DNA from: CBDULX01 sp965368175
GTDB taxonomy: Bacteria; Pseudomonadota; Gammaproteobacteria; SZUA-229
Direction: 5' to 3'
Length of the DNA stretch: 7,108 bases
NCBI GenBank assembly: GCA_965368175.1
Contig: CBDULX010000161.1
Span: forward strand, 1 to 7,108
The notes below the pieces were generated by a model, which was not told the DNA's origin, did no database searches, and saw only the letters and a program-made list of their open reading frames with translations. Positions 1-6,034 of the stretch are shown here, piece after piece. Within the stretch, counting starts at the first letter, position 1. The number at the start of each line of letters is the position of its first letter. The position numbers and the translations under genes were made by a program.

Positions 1-1
1 C

Positions 2-415
2 GCCATGCTTGCGAAAACACCGCTCACCATAAAGCAACTCAAAGTCGCCTGTCTGAAAGAAGTAGATCCAGATACTGACTTTCTGCTGGTGGAAGGCGCG
101 GGTGGATTTTATAGCCCTATGTGCTCAGATGGCCTGAATGCGGATCTGGCACAGGCACTGGATTTACCTGTGGTTCTTGTTGCAGAGGATCGCCTGGGTT
201 GTATAAACCAAATATTACTTAGCCTTGAAGCCATTATAGCCAGAGGTTTAAGTGCGGAGGCCATTATTCTTAATCGTATACAAATACCCACTCACTACAA
301 TCAAGATATGAATAACCATTCTGATCTGATAAAACTTATTGATCTGCCAGTTTATTTATTCAGTACCCCTGACGAAAACACATTTCTAGAACTCCTGACA
401 CAGTTAAACCACTAA
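2..415 (+). CDS. bioD: Dethiobiotin synthetase (ATP-dependent), 3' part; 5' end outside window
   Basis: BioD makes dethiobiotin from 7,8-diaminopelargonic acid, CO2 and ATP, the penultimate step of biotin synthesis, in the cytoplasm. About 137 codons are visible. The reading frame is open to the left edge, and BioD proteins are usually about 220-230 residues, so roughly 85-90 N-terminal residues, including the P-loop, lie outside. The ATG at position 5 is therefore internal. Counting from that ATG, the visible part holds VEGAGG at about residues 29-34 (the family's second nucleotide/substrate-binding motif), then a VVLVAEDRLGCIN stretch matching the E. coli VKLGCIN region, then an ILNRI segment where the nucleotide-base contact usually lies. 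The ORF stops at TAA 413-415. The gene converges on the FKBP gene across a 291-bp gap. Whether it belongs to a bio operon cannot be seen. The family call is firm; whether the protein is intact cannot be judged. Confidence 0.87.
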   Translation, partial: AMLAKTPLTIKQLKVACLKEVDPDTDFLLVEGAGGFYSPMCSDGLNADLAQALDLPVVLVAEDRLGCINQILLSLEAIIARGLSAEAIILNRIQIPTHYNQDMNNHSDLIKLIDLPVYLFSTPDENTFLELLTQLNH

Positions 416-706
416 GTAAAATATTATCCACCTTACTACTAGATACAATTTTTTAACTGGAAAGAGGCACTCTATCTTGTGTAATTTTTTTATTAATAAT
501 TCAAAACTGAATACTTGAAATTTCCCACTCGATATACCACACGCTGGCATACATATATCGAAACTGTAATTTCCTAATACAATAAATTCTTCATAAACAC
601 CATGCACTGATCATTACTTATGGTGCGCCGGAACAATATGCTTTCGAGCCAATGAGAACCGCTAAAAACGGTTTCCATTAAACCCGAAGTCAATTAGAAC
701 AAAACT
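416..706. other. AT-rich convergent intergenic region, no supported gene
   Basis: This gap separates the 3' ends of bioD (plus) and the FKBP gene (minus). I see no credible coding region. A 67-codon minus-strand ORF crosses it but overlaps bioD, has no ribosome binding site and has an unconvincing composition. The gap contains a 6-bp inverted repeat (CACCAT 598-603, ATGGTG 620-625) with a 16-nt loop, and a short hairpin at 657-673 listed separately. T-rich tracts occur near 450-455 and 483-490, but none directly follows a strong stem. Termination of bioD and of the FKBP unit must occur here or depend on Rho. Confidence 0.5.
655..676 (-). terminator. Weak candidate hairpin downstream of the FKBP gene
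   Basis: AACCG (657-661) and CGGTT (669-673) form a 5-bp stem with a 7-nt loop. Beyond one mismatch the outer bases could add a G-T and a G-C pair. The hairpin starts about 31 bp past the FKBP stop codon, a reasonable place for a terminator. No T-run follows on the minus strand, so it is not a standard intrinsic terminator. It could be an RNA 3'-end stabiliser or chance. Confidence 0.22.
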
Positions 707-1033
707 TTATTTAACTTCCAGCAATTCCACATCAAAAACCAGTGTTGCATTGGGGGGGATTACACCACCAGCACCGGCTGAGCCATAACCCATTTCGGGT
801 GGAATGGTCAGTTTGCGTTTACCGCCGACTTTCATACCACTAAAACCTTCGTCCCAGCCTCGTATTACCATGCCGGCACCCAATTTAAAACTAAAAGGAT
901 CATTTCTATCAAGGCTGGAATCGAATTTACTGCCATCAGTTAAAAATCCACTGTAGTGCACAACTACGGTACTACCGGCAACAGCTTCAGCGCCTTCACC
1001 AATCTCTATATCTTCACATATCAATTCAGACAT
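707..1033 (-). CDS. FKBP-type peptidyl-prolyl cis-trans isomerase, small cytoplasmic form
   Basis: This is a 108-residue, single-domain FKBP12-like protein that speeds cis-trans isomerisation of X-Pro bonds. It has no signal peptide or membrane segment, so it is probably cytoplasmic. The active-site pocket residues are all present: Y27, F37-D38, F47 and F49, V56-I57, W60 in the VIRGWDEG motif, Y83 in the PPEMGYGSAGAGG stretch, I92 and F100. Its length matches stand-alone FKBPs, so it lacks the dimerisation domain of FkpA/FklB and the insert of SlyD. A strong ribosome binding site (AGAGGAG, 1041-1047) sits 7 nt upstream of the ATG. That site and the ATG lie inside the end of the symporter gene, giving an 8-bp overlap (1026-1033). 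This implies co-transcription and likely translational coupling. No dedicated promoter is visible. Confidence 0.95.
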   Translation of the reverse strand: MSELICEDIEIGEGAEAVAGSTVVVHYSGFLTDGSKFDSSLDRNDPFSFKLGAGMVIRGWDEGFSGMKVGGKRKLTIPPEMGYGSAGAGGVIPPNATLVFDVELLEVK

Positions 1034-2393
1034 TATCAGTCTCCTCTTTTTTTAAACGTTTGAAATAATCATTTTTCATCTTTACTACCAGGGCACTGAG
1101 TAAAAACACCGCCAGTAAATTGGGCAGAGCCATGAGGATGGTAGTGATATCCGCAATATTCCATACCAGATTGAGAGGTACGGCAGCACCCACCACAATT
1201 AACGAAGTATACAACACCCGGTAGGGCATGACCGCCTGTTCACCAAATAGAAAGCGAGCGCTGCGATCACCGTAATAGGACCAGGCGATCATGGTAGAAA
1301 ATGCAAATAAAACAAGTCCGAAACCAACAATCACGGCGCCGCCGTTACCCATCGACTGGCTGAAAGCATAGGCGGTTAGCGCCGCACCCACAGTTTCGCT
1401 ATCGGCGGTTAGATAGGCTCCGGTAACCACAATCACCAGACCCGTCATGGTACAGATCACCAGTGTATCTACAAACGGCTCCATCATCGCCACCAGGCCT
1501 TCTCTTACTGGTTCCGGTGTTTTCGCAGCGGCATGGGCCATGGGAGAAGAGCCCAGGCCGGCTTCATTGGAGAACAGCCCCCTGGCTACCCCCCAGCGAA
1601 TGGCTTCGCCCACCGCTGCGGCACCAACGGCGGATACATTCAAAGCGCTGTTGAAGATAGTTGAGAAGGCAGCAGGTACCGCTTCCATATTCATCATCAG
1701 TACCACCAGTGCTGCAAACACATAAGTTACCGCCATAAATGGCACTATGGTGCTCGCTACTCTGGCTATTCGTTTAACTCCACCGAGAATAACCAGCCCT
1801 ACCATTATCGACAGTATCAGGCCAATCCACCAACCCTGTGCCCTTAACTCGGGCCACAAGAAAGCCAGGCCATCCACCACGGAGTTAGCCTGCACTAAAT
1901 TACCAATACCGAATGAAGCAATCAGGGCAAAGACGGCAAACACCATGGCTGTGCGACGCATTTTCAGGCCATGCAAGAGGGTATACATGGGGCCACCGGA
2001 TACTTCACCCTTCTCATCAATTTCCCGAAACTTCAGTGCCAGCGTACTTTCGGTAAATTTTGTGGCCATACCAACGAATGCCGTCACCCACATCCAGAAT
2101 AATGCACCTGGGCCGCCCAGTGAAATCGCGGTGGCCACACCTGCAATATTACCTGTACCAACGGTGGCCGAGAGTGCAGTAGACAGGGCCTGGAAATGCG
2201 TCACCTCACCGGGATCACCGGGTTTATGGTAGATACCTCGAATCAAACCAACAGCATGTTTAAACCCGGAAAACTGGATAAATCGTAATCGTATCGTGAG
2301 ATAAAGTCCGGTCCCTACCAGAATCAGCATAGTAATACCGTTATTCCATAAAAGTGATGCCAACTTACCGGTATATTCAGTTAAAATATCCAC
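1026..2393 (-). CDS. AGCS-family sodium:alanine/glycine symporter
   Basis: This 455-residue integral membrane protein belongs to the alanine-or-glycine:cation symporter family (AgcS/AlsT/DagA/YaaJ type), which imports small neutral amino acids with Na+. Its length is typical. Family motifs are ATVGTGNIAG (76-85, the unwound substrate-binding helix), the signature GGPGALFWMW (93-102), SGGPMY (132-137), GNLVQANS (164-171), NEAGLGSSPMAHAAA (276-290) and TMIAWSYYGDR (367-377). Around ten or eleven hydrophobic segments are spread along the protein, ending in a short charged tail. The start is GTG: no in-frame ATG is nearby, GAGGA (2400-2404) lies 6 nt upstream, and the N-terminus fits the family. 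It is the first gene of a unit with the downstream FKBP and is divergent from the YqhA-family gene across 38 bp. The exact amino-acid preference (L-Ala, D-Ala or Gly) cannot be told from sequence alone. Confidence 0.95.
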   Translation of the reverse strand: MDILTEYTGKLASLLWNNGITMLILVGTGLYLTIRLRFIQFSGFKHAVGLIRGIYHKPGDPGEVTHFQALSTALSATVGTGNIAGVATAISLGGPGALFWMWVTAFVGMATKFTESTLALKFREIDEKGEVSGGPMYTLLHGLKMRRTAMVFAVFALIASFGIGNLVQANSVVDGLAFLWPELRAQGWWIGLILSIMVGLVILGGVKRIARVASTIVPFMAVTYVFAALVVLMMNMEAVPAAFSTIFNSALNVSAVGAAAVGEAIRWGVARGLFSNEAGLGSSPMAHAAAKTPEPVREGLVAMMEPFVDTLVICTMTGLVIVVTGAYLTADSETVGAALTAYAFSQSMGNGGAVIVGFGLVLFAFSTMIAWSYYGDRSARFLFGEQAVMPYRVLYTSLIVVGAAVPLNLVWNIADITTILMALPNLLAVFLLSALVVKMKNDYFKRLKKEETDNV

Positions 2394-2431
2394 CCTGAAT
2401 CCTCATTATTATTTTGTGTGTATACGATATC
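2394..2431. promoter_or_regulatory. Short divergent junction between symporter and YqhA-family gene
   Basis: Only 38 bp separate the GTG of the symporter (minus) from the favoured ATG of the YqhA-family gene (plus). The symporter's ribosome binding site (GAGGA on the minus strand, 2400-2404) occupies part of it. TACGAT at 2423-2428 matches a -10 box in four of six positions, but it sits almost against the plus-strand ATG, and I find no convincing -35 partner. The promoters for each gene probably extend into the other gene's coding sequence. Confidence 0.35.
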
Positions 2432-2971
2432 ATGAAAAAGCTGGAAATTTACTTCGAAAATATGCTTTGGCAGAGTCGCCTGATTGTCATCGCTGCTGTC
2501 ATCATCAGCCTGGTTTCCAGCCTGGCAATGTTTTTCATGGCTACCGTGGATGCGGTATACATGATTAGTCACCTGACTGAATATCCAAGTCTGCTGGGTG
2601 AAGAAAGAGTCCTGCTGCGTAGCGCAACCATAACCCATGTCGTTGAGCTGATCGATGGCTATTTACTGGCCACGGTATTGTTGATTTTTGCCCTCGGTCT
2701 CTACGAGTTATTCATCAGCAAGATCGATCAGGCAGAAAGTGCAGAAAACGCTTCCAAAGTATTACTAATCCATAGCCTGGATGACCTGAAAACTCGCCTG
2801 TCCAAGGTCATTCTGATGATACTGATCGTTAAATTTTTTGAATTCGCACTGGAAATGCACTTTAACACACCACTGGATTTGTTGATGTTTGCAGCAGGAA
2901 TTGCATTGATAGGCCTGACCTTATATCTGTCACACGCCAATGAAAACAGCAGCCATCAGGGGGCCGAGTAA
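2432..2971 (+). CDS. YqhA/UPF0114-family inner-membrane protein, function unknown
   Basis: This is a 179-residue protein with four hydrophobic segments at about 17-46, 69-95, 124-142 and 147-168. The pattern FENMLWQSR (8-16) followed by a long first helix, and the region from LIDGYLLA to GLYELFISKID (73-99), match the UPF0114/YqhA family, whose molecular function is not established. A charged loop (about 97-123, KIDQAESAEN to DDLKTRLSK) separates helices 2 and 3, and the tail is hydrophilic. I chose ATG 2432 because family members begin just before the FExxLWxSR motif. An in-frame TTG at 2414 would add six residues, but neither start has a clear ribosome binding site, so the start is less certain than the gene. 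It is divergent from the symporter and convergent with the kinase, so it appears monocistronic. No functional link to its neighbours is demonstrable. Confidence 0.85.
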   Translation: MKKLEIYFENMLWQSRLIVIAAVIISLVSSLAMFFMATVDAVYMISHLTEYPSLLGEERVLLRSATITHVVELIDGYLLATVLLIFALGLYELFISKIDQAESAENASKVLLIHSLDDLKTRLSKVILMILIVKFFEFALEMHFNTPLDLLMFAAGIALIGLTLYLSHANENSSHQGAE

Positions 2972-3160
2972 GTCTGTATTCAGCAATATTTTGTGCCCCG
3001 AATTTTGTCTCTGAACGATCTCATAACAAAGCAAAAAACATGAATTTACAAATGTAAACTGCTCTGTCAGGTTGCTACTGGAGTCTGTAAAGGATTACTA
3101 CAGGTTTATCTTTACTCCCAGCTATATGCATCTCGTAAAGAACTAAATAGCAGGGATACT
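2972..3160. other. Convergent intergenic region with repeated TGTAAA/TTTAC elements
   Basis: This gap lies between the stop codons of the YqhA-family gene (plus) and the hybrid kinase (minus). A 14-bp perfect palindrome, TTTACA-AA-TGTAAA, lies at 3045-3058. GTAAAG recurs at 3087-3092 and 3135-3140, and its complement CTTTAC lies at 3110-3115, so the middle copy could pair with either flanking copy. No ORF of interest is seen. The repeats may be transcript-end structures, protein-binding sites or chance in AT-rich DNA. Confidence 0.4.
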
Positions 3161-3177
3161 CTATTTATTTTTATTTT
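3144..3177 (+). terminator. Candidate AT-rich terminator for the YqhA-family gene
   Basis: TAAATAG (3144-3150) and CTATTTA (3161-3167) form a 7-bp stem with a 10-nt loop. On the plus strand the T-rich tract TTTTTATTTTC follows. The stem is AT-rich and therefore weak, and its right arm overlaps the last codons of the convergent kinase gene. Its position about 170 bp past the YqhA-family stop is plausible but somewhat distant. Confidence 0.33.
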
Positions 3178-5830
3178 CATTTTCCATCCAGTTCAACAGC
3201 TGTTGTCGAATCTGGGAATAACTTGTTTGCAATCGCTCAGCAAGGTCACGGTACTGCTCAGGATCAGGATTGCCCTCAGATGCCATATTCTCCAGTTGTT
3301 CAGATAACACTGACAGTCCATAGACCCCAAGGTTGCCACTGCTTGATTTCAGTGAATGAGCGTAACGCTCTATCTCTAATATGTCTTTTTCAATATCGGC
3401 TTTGTCAAAACCTTTCATATAAATATCTGCATCTTCGATAAAAGCAGGAATCAGGCGACCGAAGTACTCACCCATCATAGTACGCATACTATCGAGGTGA
3501 GCAAAATCTATATTGGTGTCACCCCCGGTAGATCGGTTTATATTAAGCGCAGATAAATCCAGGGATTCCAGCTCTTGTTCTGCATCCTCTTCATCCAGCA
3601 ACCACTTATGTAATATGGCAACAATTCGTGATAATTTAAATGGTTTACCCATAAAATCATCCATACCAGACTCTATACATTTGTCACGGTCTGACGCCAT
3701 TACATTGGCCGTTAATGCTACTATTGGAATATTTTTATAGGGTTCCTGTTCACGAATGATACGGGTTGCTTCATATCCATCCATTTCCGGCATCTGACAA
3801 TCCATAAACACCATATCAAATGTGTTGCTGGCCATTTGTTCCAGCGCCTGAATTCCGTTATTGGCCACCACCACATCCAGCCCGAGCTCACTCATCATAC
3901 CCGTAGCCACCAGCTGATTTGCAATATTATCTTCTACAAGCAGAATTTTTTTGCCGGAGAGATGAATATTACTGTCATCATTCGATGGTACTTCGTATAC
4001 ATCAGGTGTTTTATTCACATCGTGTTCCAGTCCATCGGTTTGTTTCTGAATTTCAGGCGAGACTGTATTTTCAATACTCACATCTGCTATATCAAGTAGT
4101 ATATTAAACCAGAAAACTGAGCCCTTGCCTTCAACACTTTCGACACCAATATCGCCCCCCATCAATTCAACCAGACGCCTGGAGATTGCCAGCCCCAGGC
4201 CAGTACCACCAAATTTTCGGGTACCTGAACTGTCTACCTGGTTAAACGAAACAAACAGTTTTTTCTGCGCCTCTTCGCTAATACCTATTCCAGTGTCTTC
4301 AACTCTTACTTTTAATGTCACATAGCGATCGTTTTTCTTTTCACAAACAACACTAACACCCACGCGTCCCTGCTCGGTGAATTTAATCGCATTGTTCATC
4401 AGATTAAGCAATATCTGCCTGAACCTGATGGCATCCCCCACAAGAAACTCTGGACAGATCGGATCATAATTAACCGACAATAAAATACCTTTTTCATAGG
4501 CGTTATTTTTCAGTAATTCATAAACATCATTTACAGCCTGCTCCGCACTAAACGCACGCTGTTCGAGTACAAGTTTTCCAGCCTCAATTTTTGAATAATC
4601 CAGAATATCATTCAGCACGGTCATCAATAATCGTCCAGACTGATTCAGAACATTAACGTAATGTTCCTGTTTTTCAGTTAAATCAGTTTCTGCCAGTAAT
4701 TGTGTCATCCCCAGTACACCATTCATTGGAGTACGTATTTCGTGGCTCATATTAGCCAGGAACTCACTTTTGGCTTTAGACGCTGCTTCTGCCTTGATCT
4801 GGGCATCGAGTATTTCACGTTCGTAACGTTTCCGGTCAGTGATGCTCAGACCTGCTCCCCGATAACCTTTTAAATCACCATCTTCATCAAACAGTGGTAT
4901 ACCATTAACGTGTTCCCACACATCTTCTCCGGCTTCAACAGTATCTCTATGCTCGATACTGAATGGGGTAGAATTGAGCGCCGAATTAGCAAGAGCCTGC
5001 TTTACTTTTTCTACATCATCCTTATGCACATAATCAAGCATAGATTGACCAAGCAGTTCATCGGCTGAAAAACCTTTTATGTCTTTGACACGATCGGTAA
5101 TAAATGTGTATACAGCACTTTCATTCATCTCCCAGATATATTCACCAGCTGCTTCGCTAACATCGCGAAATCGTTGTTCACTTTCCAGTATTTTCTGAGA
5201 TTGCTCCTGGCTGTGTAGCAACAAGCTGACATTTTCATACAAATTTTTATTCATGCGCTTACCGGCACCCACCAGAACACCGATAAATGCCAATATCAGC
5301 ACGCCCATAGAGATGTATTGACCGCCGAGGAAAAAATACTCCAGCGCTAACACAGCCAGAATCGGCACAATAAACAACAGCATTGAACTCAATCGTGCAG
5401 ACAGGCTGGTTACTGCGCCTGCACAGACACCGGCCAGAGAAATGCCAAGGATCAGTTGATAAAATGGCTGTTCAACAATCAATAGCGCGGATGACGCTAG
5501 GCTCCAGCTCAAACCAGCGGCCAGTGCGCCAACGGAAAATAGATTTTGCCAGTAAACAGACTGAATTTTATCCGGCTCTGCTTTGAAATAACGGTATGAC
5601 ATCAGTAAACGGAGTGCCGTAATGCTTAACAATATGGCGAACCAGATCAGCACCATGCCCTGACTTTCATGAACAGGCCATAAAATATAGGCCAGGATAC
5701 AGGCCACTACCGTCGATCCGGGTATTGAATATCGCAGGGCTATATACAACTGCCGGGTCAGCTCTGCATTGATTTTCAGATGCTGGTTGTCTCTATTTCC
5801 AGTTATTATATTTTCGGGTTCAGATTTCAT
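3161..5830 (-). CDS. Membrane hybrid sensor histidine kinase (6 TM-PAS-HisKA-HATPase-REC-Hpt)
   Basis: This is an 889-residue tripartite sensor kinase of the inner membrane. After a hydrophilic N-terminus come about six hydrophobic helices (35-51, 57-77, 96-118, 123-142, 148-168, 171-190) with short loops and no large periplasmic domain. A helical linker (about 191-218) leads to one PAS/PAC domain (about 217-335). The HisKA H-box is MSHEIRTP with phosphoacceptor H363. The ATPase domain has its N-box around N476-N480, G1 box DTGIG (512-516) and G2 box GGTGLGL (541-547). The receiver domain (about 627-743) has E633-D634, phosphoacceptor D677, T707 and K729. The Hpt domain has AHSLKSS with H825. 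All key residues are intact, so a full His-Asp-His-(Asp) relay is expected, as in BarA/ArcB-type kinases. ATG 5828-5830 is preceded only by a weak GGGAAG, 3 nt away. No cognate regulator is adjacent. The signal is unknown. Confidence 0.95.
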   Translation of the reverse strand: MKSEPENIITGNRDNQHLKINAELTRQLYIALRYSIPGSTVVACILAYILWPVHESQGMVLIWFAILLSITALRLLMSYRYFKAEPDKIQSVYWQNLFSVGALAAGLSWSLASSALLIVEQPFYQLILGISLAGVCAGAVTSLSARLSSMLLFIVPILAVLALEYFFLGGQYISMGVLILAFIGVLVGAGKRMNKNLYENVSLLLHSQEQSQKILESEQRFRDVSEAAGEYIWEMNESAVYTFITDRVKDIKGFSADELLGQSMLDYVHKDDVEKVKQALANSALNSTPFSIEHRDTVEAGEDVWEHVNGIPLFDEDGDLKGYRGAGLSITDRKRYEREILDAQIKAEAASKAKSEFLANMSHEIRTPMNGVLGMTQLLAETDLTEKQEHYVNVLNQSGRLLMTVLNDILDYSKIEAGKLVLEQRAFSAEQAVNDVYELLKNNAYEKGILLSVNYDPICPEFLVGDAIRFRQILLNLMNNAIKFTEQGRVGVSVVCEKKNDRYVTLKVRVEDTGIGISEEAQKKLFVSFNQVDSSGTRKFGGTGLGLAISRRLVELMGGDIGVESVEGKGSVFWFNILLDIADVSIENTVSPEIQKQTDGLEHDVNKTPDVYEVPSNDDSNIHLSGKKILLVEDNIANQLVATGMMSELGLDVVVANNGIQALEQMASNTFDMVFMDCQMPEMDGYEATRIIREQEPYKNIPIVALTANVMASDRDKCIESGMDDFMGKPFKLSRIVAILHKWLLDEEDAEQELESLDLSALNINRSTGGDTNIDFAHLDSMRTMMGEYFGRLIPAFIEDADIYMKGFDKADIEKDILEIERYAHSLKSSSGNLGVYGLSVLSEQLENMASEGNPDPEQYRDLAERLQTSYSQIRQQLLNWMENENKNK

Positions 5831-5921
5831 ACACTTCCCGCAAGGACGCCCTTCATGACGATATTACTGAGTTTTCAATGGCTACTTGAGCAATTAATTA
5901 TTTTTTTCATATATCTTATGT

Positions 5922-5957
5922 AATATAGGCGAAATTCAGCTCAAAATTAGCTAAATT
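5922..5957 (-). promoter_or_regulatory. Candidate promoter and repeat region upstream of the hybrid kinase
   Basis: On the minus strand a CCTATATT stretch (5922-5929) contains TATATT, which matches the -10 consensus in five of six positions. It lies about 92 bp upstream of the kinase ATG. No good -35 hexamer is found at 17 bp, so it could be a sigma-S-like or activator-dependent promoter, or chance. Immediately upstream are two imperfect direct repeats, AAATTCAGCT (5932-5941) and AAATTAGCT (5944-5952) on the plus strand. The second overlaps a near-palindrome around TAGCTA (5948-5953). Confidence 0.22.
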
Positions 5958-5980
5958 AACCATTTTTTCACGATTTACTT

Positions 5981-6009
5981 AAAAAAAAGGGGGGCAATGC
6001 CCCCCTTTT
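5981..6009 (-). terminator. Strong intrinsic terminator of the aldolase gene
   Basis: GGGGGGC (5989-5995) and GCCCCCC (5999-6005) form a perfect 7-bp GC stem around a 3-nt loop. It is extended by four A-T pairs (5985-5988 with 6006-6009). Read on the minus strand, the stem runs directly into eight consecutive T residues (5981-5988), the classic rho-independent pattern. It begins 25 bp past the aldolase stop codon. On the plus strand only four T's follow, so the aldolase is the main client. It insulates the kinase gene from aldolase transcription. Confidence 0.93.
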
Positions 6010-6034
6010 ATACAGTACAGCTAAATACTGTAGC

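Noticed and set aside
1..415. BioD treated as a short complete or truncated gene starting at ATG 5
   Set aside because: The frame is open to the window edge and the P-loop half is simply outside, so there is no evidence of a real truncation.
404..607. A 67-codon minus-strand ORF across the gap after bioD
   Set aside because: It overlaps the bioD 3' end, has no ribosome binding site before its ATG, and reads like translated AT-rich non-coding DNA.
1747..2232. A 161-codon plus-strand ORF opposite the symporter gene
   Set aside because: It lies antisense inside a clear AGCS gene. Its Thr/Pro/Ser-rich, domainless product is typical of an antisense shadow frame.
2381..2638. An 85-codon minus-strand ORF spanning the divergent junction
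   Set aside because: It overlaps the symporter start and the YqhA-family gene in other frames. The product has no recognisable feature, and the GTG start at 2393 with its own ribosome binding site explains the region better.
5981..6009. The perfect GC-rich inverted repeat as a mobile-element end or protein-binding site
   Set aside because: The T8 run on the minus strand and its position just past the aldolase stop make it an ordinary intrinsic terminator.
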